From contig JAZOOJ010000001.1 in NCBI GenBank assembly GCA_045655005.1, positions 48,798 through 112,797 of the forward strand: DNA of 64,000 nt. The letters run 5' to 3'. The stretch is from UMGS1908 sp045655005. Lineage in GTDB: Bacteria; Bacillota; Clostridia; Christensenellales; UBA1242. Position numbers and translations under genes: made by a program. Below, one piece after another: positions 51,828 through 58,900 of the stretch. The notes beneath the pieces were generated by a model, which worked only from the letters and a program-made list of their open reading frames with translations, was not told the origin of the DNA and did not search any database. Each line of letters begins with the position of its first letter. The first letter of the stretch is position 1.

Positions 51828-52028
51828 CTATTTACCCCCATTAAGTTTTTTAAATTCAATCAAACCGGCATCGGCAAGAGTTTTAATTGTACCTTTGTCA
51901 GCCTTAAAAACAGGTTTTAATTGAATCGTTTGAGAACCGATTCTCCACATCGGTGCGATATACTTAACTTTTTCGTTTGTTTCCTTGATAACGCACTCTT
52001 TTTCTTCCAGATAAATTTTGTTTTCCAT
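51828..52028 (-). CDS. 66-aa prophage protein
   Basis: Soluble, charged (MENKIYLEEKECVIKETNEK...). AAGGAG precedes the ATG. In this position filamentous phages usually encode the ssDNA-binding protein, but I see no diagnostic motif. Confidence 0.68.
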   Translation of the reverse strand: MENKIYLEEKECVIKETNEKVKYIAPMWRIGSQTIQLKPVFKADKGTIKTLADAGLIEFKKLNGGK

Positions 52029-52158
52029 AAAAATACTCCTTCGGTCATATAGACCATTTTTAAAATTTTGTTGTTGGCATACAGTGGGAAGAACAAATTA
52101 AAAACTGACCATATGCCAACGATTTATAATATCTACCCCACCTCACAGGTAGTTATTA
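52029..52158. other. Prophage intergenic region with inverted repeats
   Basis: GTTGGCATA (52073-52081) and TATGCCAAC (52112-52120), perfect, 30-nt spacer; GGTC-ATATA-GACC (about 52043-52055); ACAGGT/ACCTGT (about 52145-52166). Possible operator or packaging signal. Confidence 0.5.
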
Positions 52159-52617
52159 TCACCTGTAACGACTTGAAAATCGACTTTGATAATACAAGTC
52201 TTTGTGAAATTGAGCCTGCAACTCTTTAAAATTTAAATCAGAATTACTTGATTTACGAATTTTAATTTTCCCAAAATATTCAGAAAAACCCAACAAATTC
52301 CAAGTGAAACGATTTAAGTTAAATTCAATACCAAGTTTTTTATAAACATCTAGCATTTCAATGCATCTAGTTAAATCTTCAACATAATGCATAACTTCAA
52401 CGGCTTTCTTAAAAGACTTAAATTCAGTCTTATAATCTGAAACACTTGAAACTTGATAACAATTTTCAGAAGTTCGTTTTATAATGAAGAAAATTGAACA
52501 AAGCTTTGACGTTAAAGCGTAATCAGTATGAGAAATTATTTTTATCTTAAAATTCTCACGAATATAACGATTATTCAAAAACTCTTCATTTAAAAAATAA
52601 TAATGATTTTTAGACAT
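52159..52617 (-). CDS. Prophage hypothetical protein, 152 aa
   Basis: First gene of the phage operon, next to attR. Soluble, basic, no known motif (MSKNHYYFLNEEFLNNRY...). GGGGGAAAG lies just before the ATG. Could be a replication or regulatory factor; not recognised. Confidence 0.7.
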   Translation of the reverse strand: MSKNHYYFLNEEFLNNRYIRENFKIKIISHTDYALTSKLCSIFFIIKRTSENCYQVSSVSDYKTEFKSFKKAVEVMHYVEDLTRCIEMLDVYKKLGIEFNLNRFTWNLLGFSEYFGKIKIRKSSNSDLNFKELQAQFHKDLYYQSRFSSRYR

Positions 52618-52640
52618 CTTCTTTCCCCCAAAAATAAAAA

Positions 52641-52673
52641 AGTCCTAAAAGATAAAATTAATCTTTTAAGACC
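52641..52673 (-). terminator. Terminator/attenuator at phage operon head
   Basis: On the minus strand GGTCTTAAAAGAT pairs with ATCTTTTAGGAC, followed by T6ATTTTT, just downstream of a TATAAT box and 20 bp before the first phage gene. Confidence 0.7.
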
Positions 52674-52706
52674 ATTATACTCCACTCGTTTTGTGGCTCA
52701 CTTAAC

Positions 52707-52740
52707 AAAATCTGCATTTTGCGAAGTCTTTAAAGATGTC
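52707..52740 (+). repeat. attR-like direct repeat
   Basis: Second copy of the 34-bp repeat; one mismatch to 45682-45715. Confidence 0.88.
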
Positions 52741-52956
52741 CAATTTGTTTTATTTTTGAAATTTTTGTTATTCTCTATTCTTACTATATTTGGGTTGGTT
52801 GATTTTTTCTTGCTTACATTGTTTCACTTCTTCCCTGCCCTGTTATGACAGACTAAATTATTAATGATAAATTTATTAAGTATGGCAAATTTGTTTGATT
52901 ATTTGAAAGTTATTTGGTAAACTAAGTTTATTGATATATTTGAGGTGTAAATTGTA
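52741..52956. other. Intergenic region right of prophage
   Basis: AT-rich, 216 bp; no ORF or hairpin I can support apart from the ribosome binding site of the next gene. Confidence 0.4.
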
Positions 52957-53355
52957 ATGAATTATAAAGATAGATTAAAAGCACATCTTAGAATTAAAAA
53001 CACAGTAATATATTTATGTGGTGCAGCAGTTATTGCCTGTGTAATATTGCTGTTGGTGTTTCTAAAACAAGAAAAGACCGGGAATCTTATTTATTTGGTT
53101 GTGGTTGCGGGAGCTTCACTAGTTATTATCAAGCCTTTGTCAAAGGCTGCAAAGAAAGATCGTGAACAATTGAAATGCTATGAAGATAAAGAAAAGGCCG
53201 AGCGTAAAGCACGTGCCCGTGGTCAAAATCCAACTAATAAATTTGGAGCAATAGGAACAAATCGTACAAATGCACTTCTTGGCATAACAACCACAAATGA
53301 ACAAGAAGAAAAGAAAAACGAAGACCCTATCGGTAGATTCAAATATAAAAAATAG
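52957..53355 (+). CDS. Hypothetical two-TM protein, 132 aa
   Basis: Two TM helices (about residues 15-37 and 43-60) followed by a Lys/Arg/Glu-rich helix and an Asn/Thr-rich tail facing the cytoplasm. GAGGTG upstream of ATG. Function unknown. Host gene bordering the prophage. Confidence 0.78.
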   Translation: MNYKDRLKAHLRIKNTVIYLCGAAVIACVILLLVFLKQEKTGNLIYLVVVAGASLVIIKPLSKAAKKDREQLKCYEDKEKAERKARARGQNPTNKFGAIGTNRTNALLGITTTNEQEEKKNEDPIGRFKYKK

Positions 53356-53373
53356 ATGCAAATTAGGTAAAAG

Positions 53374-53410
53374 AAAAAGACAATACATTGAATTAATGTG
53401 TTGTCTTTTT
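53374..53410. terminator. Bidirectional terminator
   Basis: AAAAAGACAATACATT pairs with AATGTGTTGTCTTTTT (one G-U), 5-nt loop. Confidence 0.9.
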
Positions 53411-53437
53411 GATTTGATATATTTGTAATATTAAATC

Positions 53438-54313
53438 TTAAATTAAAAGTCTTATTGCTTTTTCATAAAGATGTTTTACTGCATAATAGTTATTTTTGTC
53501 AGACAAAAGAGCGTCTGCGTTAAGTGATGTGTCTATACTTTGTATATAGAATTGCCCATTTTTTGTATAAATATCAACTGTTCCTGTCATAACGCCAAGA
53601 GTTCTAGAAGAATTAATTGCAATACTGGATAAAACTTTGGCTATTTCATTGTCTGTAACGATTTTAACTTTTGAGTCGGGGGCTTTAATTTGCCAGTTTG
53701 TATTAAGAACGGCCCCTTTTGGTAAAACCTTGTTTACGTCAATAGCACTATCAAATGCTTGGATATTTGCTATGCTAAGCAATTCCCAAATCGCACTTAC
53801 TCCATCGCCGACAATTTGTGGTTTTATATATTCTGCAATCAATTCTACTGCACCGTTAACTAAAAAAACACTGTAAAAGTTCTGATATTTTTCGTACTTG
53901 TTAACAAGGATTTTATCATAAGGAATTATACTGTTCGCAAATTTGATTAGTTCGGTTGAATTTGAAATTTTACGAACAAATTTATCACGCCTAAAATTAC
54001 TTTTTATGACAATCTCTCCACAACTATTGAGCATAGGATTTAAATCATCTAAAATTCTATTTGGACTTGAACAAAACACCTCATAGTTTTCATCACACAA
54101 AAAATTTGCCTGTTTTAAAAGTTTACATTTAAGGCTTCTATCATCGCAAATTCTTGCAGATGTATCACTGTTTAATGGAAAAAAATGGTCGTATATAGCA
54201 ACACTTTGTCCCACTTTATTTATAAGTTGTATTAGTTTGCCATTGTCATAGGTCAAATATTTCCAGCCGTAATCTGTGGCAATTGATTTAAGACAATCAT
54301 TTATGTTTTTCAT
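53438..54313 (-). CDS. ATP-grasp family protein
   Basis: 291 aa. Pattern of the ATP-grasp domain found in cyanophycin synthetase and GshF: SARICDDRSLKCKLLKQANF (entry to the fold), EIVIKSN, AEYIKPQIVGDGVSAIWELL, and MTGTVDIYTKNGQFYIQSID near the metal site. Such enzymes ligate an amino acid to a carboxylate through an acyl phosphate. No partner domain or substrate-specific neighbour; substrate unknown. GAAGGTG precedes the ATG. Confidence 0.75.
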   Translation of the reverse strand: MKNINDCLKSIATDYGWKYLTYDNGKLIQLINKVGQSVAIYDHFFPLNSDTSARICDDRSLKCKLLKQANFLCDENYEVFCSSPNRILDDLNPMLNSCGEIVIKSNFRRDKFVRKISNSTELIKFANSIIPYDKILVNKYEKYQNFYSVFLVNGAVELIAEYIKPQIVGDGVSAIWELLSIANIQAFDSAIDVNKVLPKGAVLNTNWQIKAPDSKVKIVTDNEIAKVLSSIAINSSRTLGVMTGTVDIYTKNGQFYIQSIDTSLNADALLSDKNNYYAVKHLYEKAIRLLI

Positions 54314-54405
54314 TATTCACCTTCTTGATATAATATTTTATCATTAATTAGCAAATAAAAGCAACTAGATTGGTTATAGTTGTCTTTTTTTATTAGTATA
54401 AAAAT

Positions 54406-54446
54406 AAAACCACCAAGGGAAAATCAATTTCCTTTTGGTGGTTTTT
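54406..54446. terminator. Bidirectional terminator
   Basis: AAAACCACCAA pairs with TTGGTGGTTTT, inner GGAAA/TTTCC. A second hairpin CAACTA/TAGTTG with T-run lies at about 54362-54388. Confidence 0.9.
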
Positions 54447-54472
54447 TATACACTTAAAATTTGTACAACAAA

Positions 54473-55330
54473 CTACATATGGCCGTGTATTCTTATTAAG
54501 GTTGTGTTCTCAACTCCCGGTGCAATTGCAGGTACAAGAATTGCTCTACCCGTTGCGTTTGGAAGTGTTAAGAAATTAGCATTATCAATTGTATATTCAC
54601 TAGCATTAAATTGATAATGTTCTCCATTGCTGTCCATATGAATTTCGGTTGCTGTAAATGAAGTTGGTAACGAATCTGTTACAATAACTTCTGTTGCATC
54701 GATTGTTCCTGTGTTCGTAAGTGTAATGAAATAATCAAGTTCTTCGCCACAACAAACATTATCATTGCTTGCATATTTAGAAATTAATACCTCAGCAAAT
54801 TCGCTTCTTGGTATAGTTAAGTCATCACTTCCTGTAATGCAATTGCTGTTTCTTGAACAATCACAACCGCAAGGATAAGCTCTCACTGTAACTTCATTTG
54901 TAAGCTCGGCAACATCTTCGCCGATATCTTCATTTACAACAACGTTATACAAAACATAAAGATTTTCATCTTGTTCAAGTCTGTCTGTTATTCTAAATTG
55001 AAGTGGTGATGTTTCGGTTGGAGTAATCTCAGTTAATACTCCATTCATAAATAGTCTTGCACTTCCCTCAATATAAGTAGTATAACCTTCATTTCCAAGG
55101 TTGTCGCTTATTTCGAAGGTCCCAAGACAGCCACAACCATTATTTGTTACTTGAACGAAATAAGTAATTGTCTGCCCCGCTCTAAAACTATCACTTGAAG
55201 ATGTTTTATCAACTAGAATACTGTACTCATCTCTAATTGAATGAGTTACAACATTAGAGTTGTTGGTTCTAGTTAATGGTGAACCCTCATACGAAAATGA
55301 AACCGATGCTTGATTGGTTATAGTTTTCAA
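54473..55330 (-). CDS. DUF11-repeat surface-like protein without signal peptide
   Basis: 285 aa. TTG start with a full AGGAGG 9 nt upstream. Two DUF11-type beta-sandwich repeats: YSILVDKTSSSDSFRAGQTI...FEISDNLG and SKYASNDNVCCGEELDYFIT...VIVTDSLP, joined by a Cys-rich segment (YPCGCDCSRNSNC). No signal peptide or anchor. In Clostridia such proteins are reported as spore or surface associated, but nothing here proves it. Confidence 0.82.
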   Translation of the reverse strand: MKTITNQASVSFSYEGSPLTRTNNSNVVTHSIRDEYSILVDKTSSSDSFRAGQTITYFVQVTNNGCGCLGTFEISDNLGNEGYTTYIEGSARLFMNGVLTEITPTETSPLQFRITDRLEQDENLYVLYNVVVNEDIGEDVAELTNEVTVRAYPCGCDCSRNSNCITGSDDLTIPRSEFAEVLISKYASNDNVCCGEELDYFITLTNTGTIDATEVIVTDSLPTSFTATEIHMDSNGEHYQFNASEYTIDNANFLTLPNATGRAILVPAIAPGVENTTLIRIHGHM

Positions 55331-55515
55331 AAAAATTTACCTCCTCTGTAAATTATATAGATGGCTTCATATCCATCACTACATTATATGAAACTACAAA
55401 TATGGTGGTGAAACATAAGAACTATTTAGTAAAAATTTAAATTATAAAATCATTTTATGTTTTCTTTAAATGCTATCAATCATTATACTATTGATGAAAA
55501 TATTCTTTTAAATTT

Positions 55516-56892
55516 TTAAAATTCACAAGATTTTGGTGTTCTTGGGAAAGGAATAACATCTTTGATAGATTTCATTCCGGTTAAGAACATTATTAGCCTA
55601 TCAAAGCCCATACCAAATCCACTATGCATTACACTTCCGTACTCTCTAAGTTTTATATACCACCAGTAATCTTCTTCTTTAAGTCCTAGTTCTTTAATTC
55701 TAGATTTTAATATTTCCAAATCACACTCTCTTTCGCCTGCACCACAAAGTTCACCAATTCCAGAGACCAAAAGGTCGGTCGCACGACAAGTTTTGCCGTC
55801 TTGCCCAATTTTCATATAAAATGCTTTGAAATCTTTTGGGTAATCGTATACAAATACAGGCACGTAAAATACTTTGTCAACCAAATACTTTTCTTGTTCG
55901 GTATGCAAGTCTTCTCCCCATTCTACTCTATGCTCAAATTCTTTTTGATGTGGTTTTAAAAGTGCTATTGCTTCCGTGTATGAAATTTTCACAAAAGGTT
56001 CTTTTAATGTCTTTCTTAATCTTTCAATTAAACCCGCATCAACATATTTTTCACAATAAACAAGTTCAGCGCTACATTTTTCTAAGATATATTTGATAAT
56101 AAATTTAACCATTTTTTCCATTAACTCCATATCATCGTCCAGATCGAAAAATGCCATTTCAGGTTCTACGTGCCAAAACTCTGTTAGGTGTCTTGGCGTT
56201 CTGCTGTCTTCGGCTCTAAAAGTTGGTCCAAATGTATAAACCTTGCCAAGCCCCATAGCAAGAGCCTCTCCTTGCATTTGTGCCGATGGCGATAAAAATA
56301 CTTTTCGACCCAACAATTCATCTTCTGGGCTTAGTTGTTTTTCTGAATAAATATCTTGCGAAGATACTTTGTATAATTCACAACCCCCCTCACAATCGCT
56401 GGTTGTCAAAATTGGAGCGTGAATATGCGTAAATCCTTCTTGTTCAAAAAATTTATGTATTGCCAATGTTGCTTCACTTCTTATCTTATACACGGCTTGA
56501 AAAATTGGCGTTCTACCACGCAAATATGCGTGCTCTCTTAAATATTCAAAAGAACTTGCTTTCTTTTGTAGTGGATAACTTTCGTCGGTCTTGCTTAAAA
56601 TCTCAACACTTGTTGCCTTCATTTCAAATGGTTGTTTTGCATCGGGCGTTGGAATTATAACTCCCTCACAAACAACGCTGGATCCGGCAAGCAGTTTTAC
56701 ACACTCATCAAAATCTTTTATTGTTTGTTCTATAACTATTTGTGCAGGTTTTATGGTTGAGCCATCAGAAAGGCTTATAAACCCAAATTTTTTAAAATCT
56801 CTGACACTTTGTATCCAACCGCCAAATTTAATCTTTTTATCTTTATATAAATCTATATCTTCATATACCTTTTTTATATCTATCTTTTTCAT
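55516..56892 (-). CDS. asnS: Asparaginyl-tRNA synthetase
   Basis: 458 aa, class IIb synthetase. OB-fold anticodon-binding domain (residues about 1-110, IKFGGWIQSVRDFKKFGFI), motif 2 TFRAEDSRTPRHLTEFWHVE and motif 3 GFGMGFDRLIMFLTG. Charges tRNA-Asn with Asn. AAGGAG upstream of ATG. Second gene after asnA in an operon controlled by Asn-rich leader peptides, which fits its role as the enzyme that makes the sensed Asn-tRNA. Confidence 0.95.
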   Translation of the reverse strand: MKKIDIKKVYEDIDLYKDKKIKFGGWIQSVRDFKKFGFISLSDGSTIKPAQIVIEQTIKDFDECVKLLAGSSVVCEGVIIPTPDAKQPFEMKATSVEILSKTDESYPLQKKASSFEYLREHAYLRGRTPIFQAVYKIRSEATLAIHKFFEQEGFTHIHAPILTTSDCEGGCELYKVSSQDIYSEKQLSPEDELLGRKVFLSPSAQMQGEALAMGLGKVYTFGPTFRAEDSRTPRHLTEFWHVEPEMAFFDLDDDMELMEKMVKFIIKYILEKCSAELVYCEKYVDAGLIERLRKTLKEPFVKISYTEAIALLKPHQKEFEHRVEWGEDLHTEQEKYLVDKVFYVPVFVYDYPKDFKAFYMKIGQDGKTCRATDLLVSGIGELCGAGERECDLEILKSRIKELGLKEEDYWWYIKLREYGSVMHSGFGMGFDRLIMFLTGMKSIKDVIPFPRTPKSCEF

Positions 56893-56905
56893 AAAAACTT
56901 TCTCC

Positions 56906-57901
56906 TTATAATAATTCTATTTTTAATTTTTCACATTGTTCAAGGGTATCTTTGTCCCAATAACTTGCTTGAACCTCGCCGATATGAGCACGTCCAAGCA
57001 GTAGCATACAAAGTCTACTTTGCCCAATCCCGCCACCAATTGTCAAGGGCAACTCTTCTTTTATAATTGATTGATGATAGGAATATGCAAGCCTTTCTTG
57101 TTTGCCAGATTTTTCAAGTTGTTTAATTAGAGTATCTTTATCAACCCTTATCCCCATACTTGAAATTTCAAGCGCGTAATCCCCCACTTCGTGATAGAAA
57201 AGTAAATCTCCATCTAAACTCCAATCATCATAGTCAGGTGCTCTTAAATCGTGTGGTTTCCCATCGCTTAGATCATCTCCAATCCCAATTATAAAAACAG
57301 TTTTATGCTCCTTTGTAATCAGATATTCCCTTTCTTTGTCTGTTTTGTCGGGGTACATATCAAGCAGTTCTTGACTTGTAATGAAGTGAACATCTTTAGA
57401 AATATCTACACTTTCAAAACCTTTTGTTTTTAAAAATTTACTAGTATCAGAAATTGCTTTAACTATCTTTTTTACAATACGCTTTAAATAATCAATACTT
57501 CTATCTTTCTTTAAAATCACCTTTTCCCAATCCCATTGATCGACAAAAACTGAATGTGTTTCGTCCATTTTATCATCTCTACGAATTGCTGCCATATCTG
57601 CATAAAGTCCTTTGTATGCAGGGAAATCGTATTTCTTTAATGCAAATCTTTTCCATTTTGCAAGAGATTGTACGACTTCGAGTTCTTTTCCGTCTTTTAA
57701 GACATCAAACGAAACTTTCCTTTCTATCCCACTTAAATCATCTTGCAAACCACTTTCTTTTGTTACAAGTAATGGAGCAGATACTCTGCTTAAACACAGC
57801 TCATATGCCAGTTTCCTTTCAAACTTATCTTTAATAAGTTTTATATATTTTTGTTTTTCTAACACACTTAAATGTGTATATTTGTCTTTAATAAATTTCA
57901 T
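56906..57901 (-). CDS. asnA: Aspartate-ammonia ligase (asparagine synthetase A)
   Basis: 331 aa, full length. Converts aspartate and ammonia to asparagine with ATP; class II synthetase-like fold. Conserved SRVSAPLLVTKESGLQDDLSG near the N-terminus, VDQWDWEKVI, YPDKTDKEREY and GGGIGQSRLCMLLLGRAHIGE (read in parts). AAGGAG before ATG lies opposite a CTCCTT sequence in the leader. First structural gene after the tandem attenuators. Confidence 0.96.
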   Translation of the reverse strand: MKFIKDKYTHLSVLEKQKYIKLIKDKFERKLAYELCLSRVSAPLLVTKESGLQDDLSGIERKVSFDVLKDGKELEVVQSLAKWKRFALKKYDFPAYKGLYADMAAIRRDDKMDETHSVFVDQWDWEKVILKKDRSIDYLKRIVKKIVKAISDTSKFLKTKGFESVDISKDVHFITSQELLDMYPDKTDKEREYLITKEHKTVFIIGIGDDLSDGKPHDLRAPDYDDWSLDGDLLFYHEVGDYALEISSMGIRVDKDTLIKQLEKSGKQERLAYSYHQSIIKEELPLTIGGGIGQSRLCMLLLGRAHIGEVQASYWDKDTLEQCEKLKIELL

Positions 57902-57926
57902 ATTTTTCTCCTTAAAAATAATTTTT

Positions 57927-57990
57927 GGTGAATTTGATTTTTAATTATTTCAAGGAGTGTTAAATTCACCTATAAATTCCCCCTTGAAAT
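57927..57990 (-). promoter_or_regulatory. Alternative RNA stems before asnA
   Basis: Minus strand: stem A, ATTTCAAGG (57990-57982) with CCTTGAAAT (57955-57947); stem B, AAATTCACC/GGTGAATTT (57970-57962 with 57935-57927). The arms interleave, so they are mutually exclusive or a pseudoknot. CTCCTT next to stem A's 3' arm complements the asnA AAGGAG site. Confidence 0.6.
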
Positions 57991-58040
57991 TTTTTATTAT
58001 CATTATCATTGTCGCCCGCTACGGCATTTGTCTTTTTCAT
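57966..58040 (-). CDS. Asn/Asp-rich leader peptide 2
   Basis: 24 aa: MKKTNAVAGDNDNDNKKF and so on, four Asn codons, three of them alternating with Asp. GGAGAAAG lies 5 nt before the ATG. The stop overlaps the 5' arm of stem B, so ribosome position would choose between the alternative stems. A regulatory peptide rather than a functional product. Confidence 0.7.
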   Translation of the reverse strand: MKKTNAVAGDNDNDNKKFQGGIYR

Positions 58041-58100
58041 AATCTTTCTCCTTGTTTTATAATCATTTTCGTAAACATAATTAAAAGTAGCCAAAATAAA

Positions 58101-58128
58101 ACACACCCTTGCTTTTTTGAGGGTGTGT
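58101..58128 (-). terminator. Second attenuator terminator (asn leader)
   Basis: ACACACCCT / AGGGTGTGT perfect 9-bp stem; minus strand tail TTTTATTTT. Confidence 0.88.
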
Positions 58129-58159
58129 CATCATATTTATTATTCAATACAACAATATT

Positions 58160-58195
58160 AAATAAAAACACCCTCTTGGATTTCAAGAGAGTGTT
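58160..58195 (-). terminator. First attenuator terminator (asn leader)
   Basis: AACACTCTCTTG / CAAGAGGGTGTT (one G-U), 5-nt loop, then TTTTTATTT on the minus strand, 28 bp after leader peptide 1. Confidence 0.9.
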
Positions 58196-58222
58196 GAATG
58201 TCTTTTAATATTTTAATTATGC

Positions 58223-58306
58223 TTAGATTTTTTCAACAACAAAAATGAAACCCATATTAAATGCGTTTAAATTATTATTGTTGTTATTATTAATAAGTCT
58301 AAACAT
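58223..58306 (-). CDS. Asn-rich leader peptide 1
   Basis: 27 aa: MFRLI, then seven consecutive Asn codons (58291-58271: AAT AAT AAC AAC AAT AAT AAT), then LNAFN and a short tail. Nine of 27 residues are Asn. AAGGAG lies 9 nt before the ATG. Classic leader peptide for ribosome-mediated attenuation: stalling for lack of Asn-tRNA would change folding of the downstream terminator. Confidence 0.85.
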   Translation of the reverse strand: MFRLINNNNNNNLNAFNMGFIFVVEKI

Positions 58307-58338
58307 AATTTTTGCTCCTTGTTTAAGTTTACAAACAT

Positions 58339-58367
58339 ATATTAACACAAAAAGTGTGATTTGTCAA
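58339..58367 (-). promoter_or_regulatory. asn operon promoter
   Basis: Minus strand TTGACA (58367-58362), 17 nt, TAATAT (58344-58339). The spacer contains ACAC-TTTTT-GTGT. Confidence 0.85.
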
Positions 58368-58408
58368 GATATAATATTTTTTGTTCAAGTTTTAAATTAA
58401 AATATTGT

Positions 58409-58438
58409 TTGACATCATAGATTAATTATTGTTATACT
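58409..58438 (+). promoter_or_regulatory. Divergent sigma-A promoter
   Basis: TTGACA (58409-58414), 18 nt, TATACT (58433-58438), back to back with the asn promoter. Confidence 0.75.
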
Positions 58439-58470
58439 TAAATAAATTAAGTAAAATATGGAGGAGCCCA

Positions 58471-58881
58471 ATGGCAGTAGAAAAAATAGATTTATCCTTA
58501 ATCAATGAAATGAAAGAACAATTAGATATCGAAGCAAAACTTCCAAAAATAAATAGAATGATTGATGAACTTGCAGAACCATATATGGCAGAGGTTGAGA
58601 GCTTACTTGAAAGTGATGATATAAAATATGTGATTGACGAAAACGGAGATATTTTGTACGACGATTTCGACGAGGCTAACGCCAAGATTGCTCAATTGGA
58701 CAGTCTTATTCAAGAGATATCTTCGCTTGTAGATGTCGAATCATATATTAAAGAACAATTGGCCAAGGGATTGTCAGTAGAACAAGCAACTGCACAATTT
58801 GAAAAAGACATTGCCGCCCTTGAAGAAAAAATGAAAAAAATATTAAATTTAAACGAAGAAGAAAATATAGGTTCTGTTTAA
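58471..58881 (+). CDS. Hypothetical coiled-coil protein, 136 aa
   Basis: Acidic, helical, no TM (MAVEKIDLSLINEMKEQLDIE...). GGAGGAG lies 4-11 nt before ATG 58471; the longer frame starts before the promoter's expected transcript start region and is excluded. Pairs with the next gene 19 bp downstream. Function unknown. Confidence 0.78.
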   Translation: MAVEKIDLSLINEMKEQLDIEAKLPKINRMIDELAEPYMAEVESLLESDDIKYVIDENGDILYDDFDEANAKIAQLDSLIQEISSLVDVESYIKEQLAKGLSVEQATAQFEKDIAALEEKMKKILNLNEEENIGSV

Positions 58882-58900
58882 TTAAAGGAGAAAACAAATT

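Larger units (their letters stand above)
45682..52740 (-). mobile_element. Integrated filamentous phage (inovirus)
   Basis: About 7.06 kb, bounded by a 34-bp direct repeat. Gene set in transcription order: unknown 152-aa protein, 66-aa protein, two short TM proteins, major-coat candidate, terminator, Zot/pI-like ATPase, membrane protein, two small soluble proteins, 51-aa TM protein, pIII-like and pVI-like proteins, then the replication initiator, with an origin-like hairpin region and one opposing DUF2726 gene. Size, small overlapping membrane genes and the Zot ATPase are inovirus hallmarks. No integrase, no secretin. Confidence 0.85.

Noticed and set aside
57612..57944. Plus-strand ORFs within asnA
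   Set aside because: Antisense shadows of a clearly coding gene.
57906..58320. T-box riboswitch upstream of asnA
   Set aside because: No T-box consensus (TGGNACCGCG-like) or stem I specifier layout was found; Asn-rich leader peptides explain the region better.
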